NCBI RefSeq assembly: GCF_003514505.1
Contig: NZ_DOPX01000003.1
Location: 1-49,748 of the forward strand
Source of the DNA: Proteiniclasticum sp.
Lineage (GTDB): Bacteria > Bacillota > Clostridia > Clostridiales > Clostridiaceae
Length of the DNA: 49,748 nt
Direction of reading: 5' to 3'
The first letter of the stretch is position 1. Each line of letters starts with the position of its first letter. Positions 1 through 7,858 of this stretch are shown here, in pieces. Made by a program: the position numbers and the translations under genes. The notes under the pieces are model-generated. The model worked only from the letters and a program-made list of their open reading frames with translations, did no database searches and was not told the origin of the DNA.

Positions 1-53
1 GTTTCATCACCCAAGAATCCCATCGCTTTAGCTGTGGGAGTGTCAATAGATGA
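1..53 (+). mobile_element. Possible right end of an IS200/IS605-type element (partial)
   Basis: A short hairpin at 18-39 (TCCCA ... TGGGA with an inner GCT/AGC pairing) is followed by GTGTCAA. From memory, this layout resembles the right ends of IS200/IS605 and IS1341 elements, where the 3' end of the TnpB guide RNA lies. The third frame is open from the window edge to a TGA at 51-53 and reads QESHRFSCGSVNR, which would suit the tail of a TnpB gene that overlaps its right end. Everything upstream is outside the window, so neither a transposase nor a left end can be seen. This is a resemblance call only. Confidence 0.35.
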
Positions 54-110
54 ATAGTGAAGATGAGGCTCCTTTTCAGTTTGAACTGGGCGTCATGATA
101 AAGTATCAAT

Positions 111-647
111 TTATCGTTTGTTGACGAGAACGCGGCTCTCTAAGTCAGATATTCTGTTCTTATGGTCTACATTGTACAGCAAGACCCAATAGAAATCTTC
201 GCCGTCCACTCTGAACTTCGTGATGGCTTGTCTCGTTCCAGTTCCAATGTTGTCACTGCCAAAGGGGACAGTGTAGAATGAAGGTTCTGTGTGCTTAAGA
301 GTCAAGGACTCCCGGTCGATTTTTGCTCTTAGACTCAGTTTCATTGCATAGGATTTCACGCCAATAGAAGTATACCAATATCGGTTAGACGAATAGATGT
401 CCTTACCGTTAGCTGCAATACTGAACGTAATACCAGACTGGTTTTCCAGAACCTGAAGATCTTGAACTCCCCATCCATAGGTTTCTTTGAACTCCTCCAA
501 GGTTAAAGCGTTGCTCATGAAAAGACTGTCCCTACCCAGCATACTGAGGACCTCTTCGGAATTCTTATTGTAGTAATCAACAGCAAAGAGAATACATACA
601 AATAAAGCAGTAAATAGGACTCCTTTCATGAACTCATTATTTTTCAT
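111..647 (-). CDS. Membrane-anchored protein of unknown function
   Basis: I do not recognise this 178-residue protein. It has a short charged N-terminus, one hydrophobic segment at about residues 8-24 (GVLFTALFVCILFAVDYY) and no cysteine lipobox, so it looks like a single-pass signal-anchor protein with about 150 residues outside the membrane. The rest is a mixed alpha/beta sequence with no motif I can name. The ATG at 647 is preferred over the upstream in-frame ATG at 677 because AGGGGGAATCTTG sits directly in front of it. The gene stands alone, divergent from the regulator at 1051. Its left side reaches almost to the possible IS end, so it may be accessory DNA. Confidence 0.6.
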   Translation of the reverse strand: MKNNEFMKGVLFTALFVCILFAVDYYNKNSEEVLSMLGRDSLFMSNALTLEEFKETYGWGVQDLQVLENQSGITFSIAANGKDIYSSNRYWYTSIGVKSYAMKLSLRAKIDRESLTLKHTEPSFYTVPFGSDNIGTGTRQAITKFRVDGEDFYWVLLYNVDHKNRISDLESRVLVNKR

Positions 648-960
648 CAAGATTCCCCCTTTTTTTGTTATGGACATATGATTAACGGTAAAGCCAAAAG
701 AAGATAAAGGAACAGTTCCGTGGTATATAGCTCAGATTCATCGTCATCTGAACTGTTAGTGTTATAAAACAAGAAATATCTAGAGCTGTTTATTGTTTCT
801 CAATTGATAAGAATATAAATCTTCAGATATCTTAATTAAATTTAATATACAATAAAGTGATAATTGAATCAATATCAAAAGTGGATAAATGGATTTTATA
901 AAGAATGGTCCAGACTGACATCCGATCCACCCAGTCTCTCGGCAATGAATGTGATGCAAC

Positions 961-1015
961 TTTAAGTTGCGAAATCAGCTGATTCGCAACTTAAAAGTGG
1001 TTGTACTGCTATAAA
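961..1015 (+). promoter_or_regulatory. Palindromic operator overlapping an extended -10 promoter
   Basis: TTTAAGTTGCGAA (961-973) and TTCGCAACTTAAA (983-995) are perfect 13-bp inverted arms. The centre, ATCAGCTGA, is itself partly self-complementary. An extended -10 (TGC followed by TATAAA at 1010-1015) comes 15 bp later, so the palindrome covers the -35 position. There is no T-run after it, so this is not a terminator. The likely binder is the XRE-family protein encoded just downstream. The rest of 678-1050 shows no gene. Confidence 0.55.
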
Positions 1016-1050
1016 AGATAGTAGATAATGATATGCAAAGGGGTGATATG

Positions 1051-1728
1051 ATGAATTTTGGAAGAAATCTGCAATATCTTAGAATGATATCAAAAAATAT
1101 GACACAGGAAGATCTGGCTCAAAGGTTGGGCGTCTCGAGACAAACCATCTCCAAATGGGAACTCAACCAGGGAAACCCAGAGCTCACAAAAATCAAAGAA
1201 ATCTGTACGCTTTTTAATTGTAAGTCCGATGATCTTCTTTTTGGAGATCTGAAAATTTCCAGTGATGCCTACTCAGAAATCACCATAGAGAAGCTGGATG
1301 AGTTCCGGTATATGAAATATACTGTCATTTCGCCTGAGCCTGAGGACGATGCAATTCGGAGGATAGAGCTTTTAGCAAAAAATCTTCATCTAAAAGATCC
1401 GAAAATCATCGGATGGGATTTTCCTTACTTGTCTCAGGAACAAATCAATGTTTACCATATGCATGGATATACCGCTGCTCTTGTTCTGCCTGAGGGCTTC
1501 GAGATCAAAGAAGGCGGTCTTCCGGTGGAAGTCAGAAAGGCAGGAAGCTATGTGACCATCACCATCGAAGAGCCAATGAAGAATCCTTTCCATCTCATCT
1601 CCAATGCGTTCAAATCGGTTTTCCAGTATATCGATGTCAACAGGTATCCGCATGGAAGGTTCTGCTTTGAATATCAATACAAGAGGAATGGAATAGAATA
1701 TATGACCATTTATGTGGCCATTGAGTAG
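1051..1728 (+). CDS. XRE-family regulator with GyrI-like effector-binding domain
   Basis: This 225-residue protein has an N-terminal helix-turn-helix (about residues 4-60) with the Cro/CI motif MTQEDLAQRLGVSRQTISKWE. Residues about 75-225 look like an AraC-effector-binding (GyrI-like) domain of the kind that binds small amphipathic molecules, with a C-terminal YMTIYVAIE strand. The start is placed at 1051 because AAAGGGGTGA (1037-1046) gives about 7 bases of spacing; ATG 1048 and ATG 1033 are alternatives. It begins a three-gene operon: the next start follows its stop by 8 bases. The large palindrome at 961-995 overlaps its promoter, which suggests autoregulation. The ligand is unknown. Confidence 0.82.
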   Translation: MNFGRNLQYLRMISKNMTQEDLAQRLGVSRQTISKWELNQGNPELTKIKEICTLFNCKSDDLLFGDLKISSDAYSEITIEKLDEFRYMKYTVISPEPEDDAIRRIELLAKNLHLKDPKIIGWDFPYLSQEQINVYHMHGYTAALVLPEGFEIKEGGLPVEVRKAGSYVTITIEEPMKNPFHLISNAFKSVFQYIDVNRYPHGRFCFEYQYKRNGIEYMTIYVAIE

Positions 1729-1736
1729 GAGGGAAT

Positions 1737-2384
1737 ATGAAGAATTCTGTAGGTGACAGGATTGATTTTGGTGGTATTCTATGGCGTATTCTGGACCTGC
1801 AGAAGGAAAAGATGCTGATGCTCACCGAGGATATACTGTTTCAGAAAGACTACCATGAAAAACCAGTAGAGATCACATGGAAAGAGTGTTCACTGAGGGA
1901 CTATCTCCATAAAGAGTTTCTCGATAGATTCTCCATTGAAGAAAAAAGCAGGATTCTAGAAGTGACCAATAAAAATCTCGGTAATCCCTGGTATGGTGGA
2001 ATGGAGGAAGAAGATACCGTAGACCGTGTCTTCCTTCTCTCTTTAGATGAAAGTGTCCGGCTCTACTTTGGCGACAGCAGCAAGCTTCTGGACTTCAGAA
2101 GCCCAAAGCAGCGCTACTGGTTTCAGAGAAAGGATTTGAACAATGTAAAAAGAAGAGCTGTATTTGATTCCTGCAGCTGGTGGTGGTGGATCAGAACATC
2201 AGGAAAAAATGGAAAGTATGCCGGATATATCCATGGAGATGGAAACATTGGGATTCAAGGTAATGGTGTATCGAAAAGAAACACCAATGTGATCCATCCG
2301 CACACTGGAAGTGCTGCGGGCGGTGTGCGGCCAGCCATGTGGATCCAGATAAATAAAAAGGAGAGGGATTATGACAAAATTTGA
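1737..2384 (+). CDS. DUF6273 domain-containing protein
   Basis: This 215-residue protein carries features I associate with DUF6273: an N-terminal 'GDRIDFGGILWRILD' strand pair, a central 'W..CSLRDYL' segment, and a C-terminal WWWIRTSG ... GVRPAMWI block typical of these C-type-lectin-like folds. It has no signal peptide, so it should be cytoplasmic; the family's molecular role is not established. A strong AGGAGGG precedes ATG 1737. It lies 8 bases after the XRE/GyrI-like gene and overlaps the next gene by 14 bases, so all three are probably translated from one mRNA. Confidence 0.75.
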   Translation: MKNSVGDRIDFGGILWRILDLQKEKMLMLTEDILFQKDYHEKPVEITWKECSLRDYLHKEFLDRFSIEEKSRILEVTNKNLGNPWYGGMEEEDTVDRVFLLSLDESVRLYFGDSSKLLDFRSPKQRYWFQRKDLNNVKRRAVFDSCSWWWWIRTSGKNGKYAGYIHGDGNIGIQGNGVSKRNTNVIHPHTGSAAGGVRPAMWIQINKKERDYDKI

Positions 2385-2844
2385 GGAAGGCATGAACATT
2401 CTAGAAGAACGTTTTGGAAGGGGCAAAGACAATGTCATTGCCTTGGCGACCATTTCTCTGGAGAATAGCCAAGATGGATATCCGATGCCCTGCGTCCGGG
2501 ATGTGGATGCTTATTATGAAGATGGCGCTTTCTATGTGGTGACCTATGGAACTTCCCATAAGATCCGGCAGATTGAGGCGAATCCCGAAGTATCTGTTTC
2601 TGTGAATTTTGAAGATTTTTTTGGCAGCGGCAGAGGGGAAAATCTGGGCTGGGTGCTGGACCCCAAAAATGCAGAAATCAGATCGAAGCTCAGAACTGTC
2701 TTCAAGGACTGGTATGATTTTGCCAACAATGAAGCAGATGAGAACTGCTGCTTTTTAGCCATTCATCTGAAGAAGGGCACCCTACGAATCAACCATGGGG
2801 AGAACTTCTATCATTTTGATTTTGAAAACAAAAGAGCAGAGTAG
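2371..2844 (+). CDS. Pyridoxamine 5'-phosphate oxidase-like flavoprotein
   Basis: This 157-residue protein has the split-barrel layout of the PNPOx-like family: an N-terminal helix, the strand 'NVIALATIS', the motif 'PMPCVRDVDAYYEDGAFYV', then 'SHKIRQIEANPEVSVSVNF', in which a basic residue contacts the FMN phosphate in relatives. Family members bind FMN, F420 or haem and reduce or oxidise small molecules. The substrate cannot be told here, and true PdxH activity is unlikely at this length. Its start overlaps the DUF6273 gene by 14 bases, with AAAAAGGAGAGGG ahead of ATG 2371. It ends the operon before the terminator at 2881. Confidence 0.8.
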   Translation: MTKFEEGMNILEERFGRGKDNVIALATISLENSQDGYPMPCVRDVDAYYEDGAFYVVTYGTSHKIRQIEANPEVSVSVNFEDFFGSGRGENLGWVLDPKNAEIRSKLRTVFKDWYDFANNEADENCCFLAIHLKKGTLRINHGENFYHFDFENKRAE

Positions 2845-2880
2845 AAGCAGACAGAATAAGTTCTACTTGAATGAAACAGA

Positions 2881-2924
2881 AGAACGCCATGAGTTAAAAT
2901 TTTGTGACTCATGGCGTTCTTTTC
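2881..2924. terminator. Bidirectional intrinsic terminator
   Basis: AGAACGCCATGAGT (2881-2894) and ACTCATGGCGTTCT (2907-2920) form a perfect 14-bp stem followed by TTTT. It sits between the convergent PNPOx-like and histidine kinase genes and can serve both. Confidence 0.85.
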
Positions 2925-2940
2925 CATAGGCTATTTTCTT

Positions 2941-4002
2941 TCAGTTCATTCTATCTTTTGATGTGTTTGGCAGCTCCACATAAAAGGTGGTGCCTTTACC
3001 AGGAGCCGTCTCCACACGAATGGAGCCTCCGTGAAGGGTGACGATTCTATGGGCGATGGTCATGCCAAGACCATTGCCGCTTGCCCCGTGAGAAGTATCT
3101 CCCTGATAGAACTTGTCAAAGATGCGGGAAGCTGTGTCCTCATCCATCCCCGGTCCCTGGTCCCGGATAACAAAGATGAAAGAAGAGACCTTCTCTATGA
3201 TGTGCACCTTGATGACAGAACCATCCGGAGAGAACTTCACTGCGTTGTCCAGAAGGTTTATGAATACCTGCTTCATGAGCTCTTCATTGGCATGGAGCAT
3301 CAGTTCTCCTCTTTCGAACTCAATACCCATGTTTCTCTCACTCCACTTGCTGTACATCATGGCAATGATGAGGCGGATCTGCTCACTGACATTATAGACC
3401 TTCTTATCGGTGATGATGGCTTGGTTTTCAAGCTTTGACAGGCTCAGCACCTGATCCGCAAGGTCCGCAAGACGCTCAGATTCACCGATGATGGTGTTAA
3501 GATACTCGCTCCGCATCTCTTCTGTCAGATCCTTTCTTTTCAGAATCCTCGCAAAGCCCCGGATGGAAACGATGGGTGTTTTGAATTCATGGGAGAAGTT
3601 GTTGACAAAATCAGTTCTTAAAAGCTCCACACTGGCCAGCTCCTCTGCCATATGGTTGAAGCTGTCCGAAAGCTGCTTCAGTTCATAAGGCCCCTTCAGG
3701 TGGATTCTCGCACTGTAGTCTCCTTCTGCAATCCTGTCTGTGGCCTTCATGATCTCCAGCAGAGGTTTCAGGGGCTTCTCGCTGAAGAGGAAAGCAAAGA
3801 CAGTTCCGATGACAAGGCTGATGATGGCGAAGATGAGAAGAGAGAGTCTATGGTCATAGTCAATGACGTTGACTCCCATTTTTAGAAGCATGAATCCAAA
3901 GAGAAAGATCACCACAGAGGAGCCAAACATGATGATGCAGACGATGAGGGCAAAAAGAAGAGCCAGCTGTACTCTTTTGAGCTTTCTTTTCACTCTATCC
4001 AT
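2941..4002 (-). CDS. Sensor histidine kinase (two TM segments, HAMP, HisKA)
   Basis: This 353-residue kinase has TM1 at about 12-41, a very short outer loop, TM2 at about 52-74, a HAMP domain (75-125), a HisKA domain with H-box FSHEFKTP (phosphoacceptor His138), and a HATPase domain with N-box 'INLLDNAVKFSPDG', G1 'DQGPGMDED' and G2 'GNGLGMTIA'. The loop of only about 10 residues means it cannot hold a separate sensor domain. It probably senses within the membrane or through the partner ABC protein, as in peptide-resistance modules. Its start overlaps the response regulator's stop by 8 bases, so the two are translationally coupled. Confidence 0.93.
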   Translation of the reverse strand: MDRVKRKLKRVQLALLFALIVCIIMFGSSVVIFLFGFMLLKMGVNVIDYDHRLSLLIFAIISLVIGTVFAFLFSEKPLKPLLEIMKATDRIAEGDYSARIHLKGPYELKQLSDSFNHMAEELASVELLRTDFVNNFSHEFKTPIVSIRGFARILKRKDLTEEMRSEYLNTIIGESERLADLADQVLSLSKLENQAIITDKKVYNVSEQIRLIIAMMYSKWSERNMGIEFERGELMLHANEELMKQVFINLLDNAVKFSPDGSVIKVHIIEKVSSFIFVIRDQGPGMDEDTASRIFDKFYQGDTSHGASGNGLGMTIAHRIVTLHGGSIRVETAPGKGTTFYVELPNTSKDRMN

Positions 4003-4672
4003 GGTGGATCACCGCTTTATATCCGATGCCGCGGATGGCCATGATATCAAACTCAGGAGCATCTTCAAAACGCTTTCGGAGCCTGTTGATGTGGACATTC
4101 ACCGTCACATCGGACGTCTCGGTATCCATACCCCAGATCTCGTCCATGAGCTGAAGTCTTGTAAAAATCTTATCCGGGTAGGAAAGGAGCTTATAGAGGA
4201 GATAGAATTCTTTCTGAGGGAGGGTCTGGCTCTCGCCTTCTCTTGTCACCGTCAGAGCATCATAGTCCAGGGTGATTTTTCCCACATGGAGTTTATGTTC
4301 GTTGGCGATGGAGGCTCTTCTTAAAAGCGCTTTGATCCGAAGAAGCATTTCTTCTTCCTTTACCGGTTTCACCATATAATCATCGGTTCCGGCGATGAAT
4401 CCCTTTGAAAGCTCTTCCGGGAGGTGCTTGGCTGTGACCATGAGAATTGGCGTGTTATCTCCGACACTACGAAGGTGCTCTGTGAACTCATAGCCATCCA
4501 TGTTTGGCATCATCACATCCAGCACAATAAGATCAATGTGATGATTCTCCATCATCTTCAGGGCATCCAGTCCATCGGAGGCTGAAACCACCTTATAACC
4601 GGAGAGCTCTAGGACAGCTTTCATAAGTTTTGCGGTGCTTTTGTCGTCTTCCACGACCATGAGCTGAAACAT
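3995..4672 (-). CDS. OmpR-family response regulator
   Basis: This 225-residue protein has an N-terminal receiver domain with acidic pair Asp9/Asp10, phosphoacceptor Asp52 (IVLDVMMP) and Lys102 (YMVKP). A C-terminal winged helix (about 130-222) ends in 'INRLRKRFE' and 'IRGIGYKA'. GAAGGAG precedes ATG 4672. It is divergent from the fused ABC exporter at 4863 and is the likely regulator of that gene and of its own operon, because the same 11-bp-period repeat occurs at both promoters. Confidence 0.94.
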   Translation of the reverse strand: MFQLMVVEDDKSTAKLMKAVLELSGYKVVSASDGLDALKMMENHHIDLIVLDVMMPNMDGYEFTEHLRSVGDNTPILMVTAKHLPEELSKGFIAGTDDYMVKPVKEEEMLLRIKALLRRASIANEHKLHVGKITLDYDALTVTREGESQTLPQKEFYLLYKLLSYPDKIFTRLQLMDEIWGMDTETSDVTVNVHINRLRKRFEDAPEFDIMAIRGIGYKAVIHHG

Positions 4673-4697
4673 AAAAAATCACTCCTTCAATGGGAAA

Positions 4698-4730
4698 ATT
4701 ATACCATACTACATAAACTGAAGATAAACT
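4698..4730 (-). promoter_or_regulatory. Promoter and direct-repeat box for the two-component operon
   Basis: On the minus strand AGTTTAT occurs twice exactly 11 bp apart (4724-4730 and 4713-4719 in plus coordinates), followed 9 bp later by an extended -10 (TGG then TATAAT, 4698-4703). No good -35 is present; the repeat takes its place. Two half-sites at 11-bp spacing and a poor -35 are typical of promoters activated by OmpR-type regulators. Confidence 0.6.
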
Positions 4731-4789
4731 CCCTTGCAGCCATAGAGAACTATTCTGGAAGAAAATATTGAAAAAAAGAAAGTGATACG

Positions 4790-4828
4790 TTTTCAGTTTA
4801 TTTTCAGTTTTTCTAAGGGCAGTAGAAT
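4790..4828 (+). promoter_or_regulatory. Promoter and direct-repeat box for the ABC exporter gene
   Basis: TTTTCAGTTTA (4790-4800) is followed at once by TTTTCAGTTTT (4801-4811), giving the same core (CAGTTT) as the divergent promoter, again with an 11-bp period. A -10 like TAGAAT lies at 4823-4828. The box-to--10 distance nearly equals that of the divergent promoter. Confidence 0.6.
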
Positions 4829-4862
4829 AACAGTCGTTAGATCAAAAGAAGGAGACGAACAT

Positions 4863-7610
4863 ATGCTGCAGATTAAAAACATCAGTAAGAAGTATCAGAC
4901 AGGAGACCTCATTCAGACTGCTCTGGACGGAGTGAGCCTGAACCTGAGAGACAATGAGTTCGTGGCCATCCTGGGTCCCAGTGGATCCGGAAAGACCACG
5001 CTCCTTAACATCATCGGAGGGCTGGACCGCTATGACAGCGGAGACCTCATCATCAATGCCATCTCCACCAAGAAGTATAAAGACAGAGACTGGGATTCCT
5101 ACAGAAACCATACCATCGGTTTTGTGTTCCAGAGCTATAATCTCATCCCCCACCAGAGCATCCTCTCCAATGTAGAGCTGGCCTTGACCATTTCCGGCAT
5201 CTCCAGAAAAGAGAGAAAAAACAGAGCCAAAAAAGCACTGGAAGAAGTGGGACTTGGTGAGCAGATCCATAAGAAGCCGAACCAGATGTCCGGCGGACAG
5301 ATGCAAAGAGTGGCCATCGCAAGAGCCCTTGTGAACAACCCGGACATTCTTCTGGCCGATGAGCCCACAGGCGCACTGGACACAGAAACCAGTGTCCAGG
5401 TCATGGAGCTGTTAAAAGAAGTGGCAAAAAACAGACTGGTGGTCATGGTGACCCACAATCCGGAGCTTGCAGAGGAGTATGCCACAAGAACGGTCAGATT
5501 ACGGGACGGAAGGGTTGTGGATGATACAGACCCCTATGAAGTGGAAGCGGATTCTTTAAAAGAAGCCGAGCATAAGAACATGGGAAAAGCGTCCATGAGC
5601 TTTATGACCTCTCTTTCTTTGTCCTTCAACAACCTGAAGACAAAGAAGGGAAGAACCATCCTTACAGCCTTTGCAGGATCCATCGGAATCATCGGCATTG
5701 CGCTGATTCTATCCCTCTCCACTGGCGTGAATCAGTATATTGAGGACATCCAGAAGAGCACCATGGCTTCCTATCCCATCACCATCGAAGAGAGGACCTT
5801 TGATCTCAGCACTGTCATTGCAGAGACCCCAGCCCCAGGGTTTGCTGAAGAAGAGGCTGACCATGCTCTGGACGGCGTCTATGTCAACGGCTCTGATTTG
5901 GAGCAGGCTTCCAAGGTTCAGACCAACTACAATGAGAACAATCTCACGGAGTTCAAGAAGTATCTGGATAAAGAAGACAGTGAGATCCATGAGTATGTGG
6001 GTGAAAATGGCATCATCTACAGCTACAATACGAACTTCAGTATCTTCACAAGAGACAGTGAAGAGGCTCTGGTGAATACCGATGGCAGTACACTGGAGGA
6101 CAAAGAAGAAAATTCCGGAAGACCTGGCGGTGGGATGTTTGGTGGAAATCTCATGGGCGGAAGCGCAGGAAACTTTACAGAGCTTCTTCCTGGAGTGAAT
6201 GGGGAGGGCATCAGCACTGCCATTACAGACACTTACGATGTGGTGGCAGGAGACTGGCCAAAAGAGTTCAATGAGATGGTGCTGGCTCTGGATAAAAACA
6301 GTGAGATTTCAGCCACCAAGCTCTATGAGATCGGCGTACTGCCCACCTCTGAATACAAAGAAATCATGGATCAGATGGAAAATGGTGAGGAAGTCACCAT
6401 CGAAAACAGAAAGATTGATTATGAGGAAATCATGAATCAGCCGTTCTATCTGCTGCCTGCCGTTGATGCTTTTGTGAAAGAGGAGAACGGACAGTACAGA
6501 CAGCAGACAACGACAGAAGAACTGGAAAATCTTCTGGAAAATGCAGTGGAGATGAAAGTCAGCGGGATCATCAGACTGAAAAAGGAAGCAGAGTATGCCT
6601 TTGTCAGTGGCGTCTTTGGCTACACCCAGGCTCTTACAGATTATCTCATCGACTATACCAATGGTTCAGGGATTGTGAAAGAGCAGGAAGCTTCCAAAGA
6701 GATCAATGTGCTCACAGGTGTCAGCTTTGCGCCCGCTGATGATGAGGCGAAGATTGAGGATGCCAAGAAATATCTTGCTACCTTAGGTGTTACAGAGAAA
6801 GCAAATCTGTTCCGGACCATCCTGGCCAGCGGCCAGGGCAGCACACCTGGAGACGGAAACGGTATGCCAGGGGCAGGGGCACCAGGACAGAGCGGGCAGA
6901 TGGGAGAAGTGGAGCTGGCAGCCATGTTTGACAGCTATATCCAGGACCCTGAGGATGAGACCATCCTAGCAATTTACGAAAGTTATATTTCTCCTGGAAG
7001 CTATGAGGAGAACATGGAGAAGTTCGGGGTGGTAAGTCTGGATGCTCCGTCTGCCATCAACATCTATGCGGACAGCTTCGATGCCAAAGACAAGATTTCT
7101 GAAGCCATCGAAAACTACAATGGCACTGTGGCGGAAGAAAACAAGATCGTCTACACCGATTATGTGGCCATTCTGATGTCTTCTGTCACCACCATCATCA
7201 ATGTGATCACCTATGTGCTCATTGCCTTCGTGGCAGTATCTCTTGTGGTGTCTTCCATCATGATAGGAATCATCACCTATATCTCCGTACTGGAAAGGAC
7301 CAAGGAAATCGGAATTCTTCGAGCCATTGGTGCTTCCAAGAAGAACATCTCTCAGGTGTTCAATGCGGAAACCTTCATCATTGGGATCATCACTGGATTC
7401 ATTGGAGTAGGGGTAACGCTTCTTCTTCTCATTCCAGGAAATGCCGTGATTCATGCCATGACGGGACTTGACACAGTGAATGCGGTGCTTCCACCAGTGA
7501 GTGGAATGGTACTCATCGTGCTCAGTATCCTTCTTACCGTGCTCGGTGGTCTTCTGCCAGCAAAGAAAGCAGCGAAGCAGGACCCTGTGGTTGCCTTGAG
7601 AACGGAATAA
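4863..7610 (+). CDS. Fused ATPase-permease ABC exporter (MacB/FtsX type)
   Basis: The 915-residue protein joins an ATPase and a permease. Residues 1-225 form the ATPase: Walker A GPSGSGKTT, signature MSGGQMQRVAIA and Walker B ILLADEPTGALD. TM1 follows near residues 265-285, then an extracytoplasmic domain of about 490 residues, then three TM segments with the FtsX-like block 'LERTKEIGILRAIGASK'. The outer domain holds two Gly/Met/Pro-rich stretches (DNA 6109-6171 and 6832-6906). ATG 4863 is chosen for AGAAGGAG upstream; an in-frame ATG at 4782 lies inside the promoter. Such fused proteins beside a loop-poor kinase usually export or detoxify peptides or antibiotics. The substrate is not known. 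Confidence 0.88.
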   Translation: MLQIKNISKKYQTGDLIQTALDGVSLNLRDNEFVAILGPSGSGKTTLLNIIGGLDRYDSGDLIINAISTKKYKDRDWDSYRNHTIGFVFQSYNLIPHQSILSNVELALTISGISRKERKNRAKKALEEVGLGEQIHKKPNQMSGGQMQRVAIARALVNNPDILLADEPTGALDTETSVQVMELLKEVAKNRLVVMVTHNPELAEEYATRTVRLRDGRVVDDTDPYEVEADSLKEAEHKNMGKASMSFMTSLSLSFNNLKTKKGRTILTAFAGSIGIIGIALILSLSTGVNQYIEDIQKSTMASYPITIEERTFDLSTVIAETPAPGFAEEEADHALDGVYVNGSDLEQASKVQTNYNENNLTEFKKYLDKEDSEIHEYVGENGIIYSYNTNFSIFTRDSEEALVNTDGSTLEDKEENSGRPGGGMFGGNLMGGSAGNFTELLPGVNGEGISTAITDTYDVVAGDWPKEFNEMVLALDKNSEISATKLYEIGVLPTSEYKEIMDQMENGEEVTIENRKIDYEEIMNQPFYLLPAVDAFVKEENGQYRQQTTTEELENLLENAVEMKVSGIIRLKKEAEYAFVSGVFGYTQALTDYLIDYTNGSGIVKEQEASKEINVLTGVSFAPADDEAKIEDAKKYLATLGVTEKANLFRTILASGQGSTPGDGNGMPGAGAPGQSGQMGEVELAAMFDSYIQDPEDETILAIYESYISPGSYEENMEKFGVVSLDAPSAINIYADSFDAKDKISEAIENYNGTVAEENKIVYTDYVAILMSSVTTIINVITYVLIAFVAVSLVVSSIMIGIITYISVLERTKEIGILRAIGASKKNISQVFNAETFIIGIITGFIGVGVTLLLLIPGNAVIHAMTGLDTVNAVLPPVSGMVLIVLSILLTVLGGLLPAKKAAKQDPVVALRTE

Positions 7611-7662
7611 AAAAAGAAGCAGCAGGTATAAAATATCAGAAGAAGCTGATTTTTAAACATGG

Positions 7663-7693
7663 GCGGGAGTATCGAAGGGTACGCCCGCTTTTT
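7663..7693 (+). terminator. Intrinsic terminator after the ABC exporter
   Basis: GCGGGAGTA (7663-7671) pairs with TACGCCCGC (7680-7688) with one internal mismatch and is followed by five T residues. The rest of 7611-7858 shows no gene. Confidence 0.6.
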
Positions 7694-7858
7694 GAGTGTC
7701 ATGAAATTTAGTGGAGCGTAAAGGAAACCTGGGGCTCAGTATGTTCATTCACTGGAATGATGGTTGATTGATAAGCCTATGAGTTGAATACAGCTCCCTT
7801 GTATTTCAGTTTCAATCCAGTATGATGAAGACAGAGAGAAGAAAAGGAAGTGGTTATC

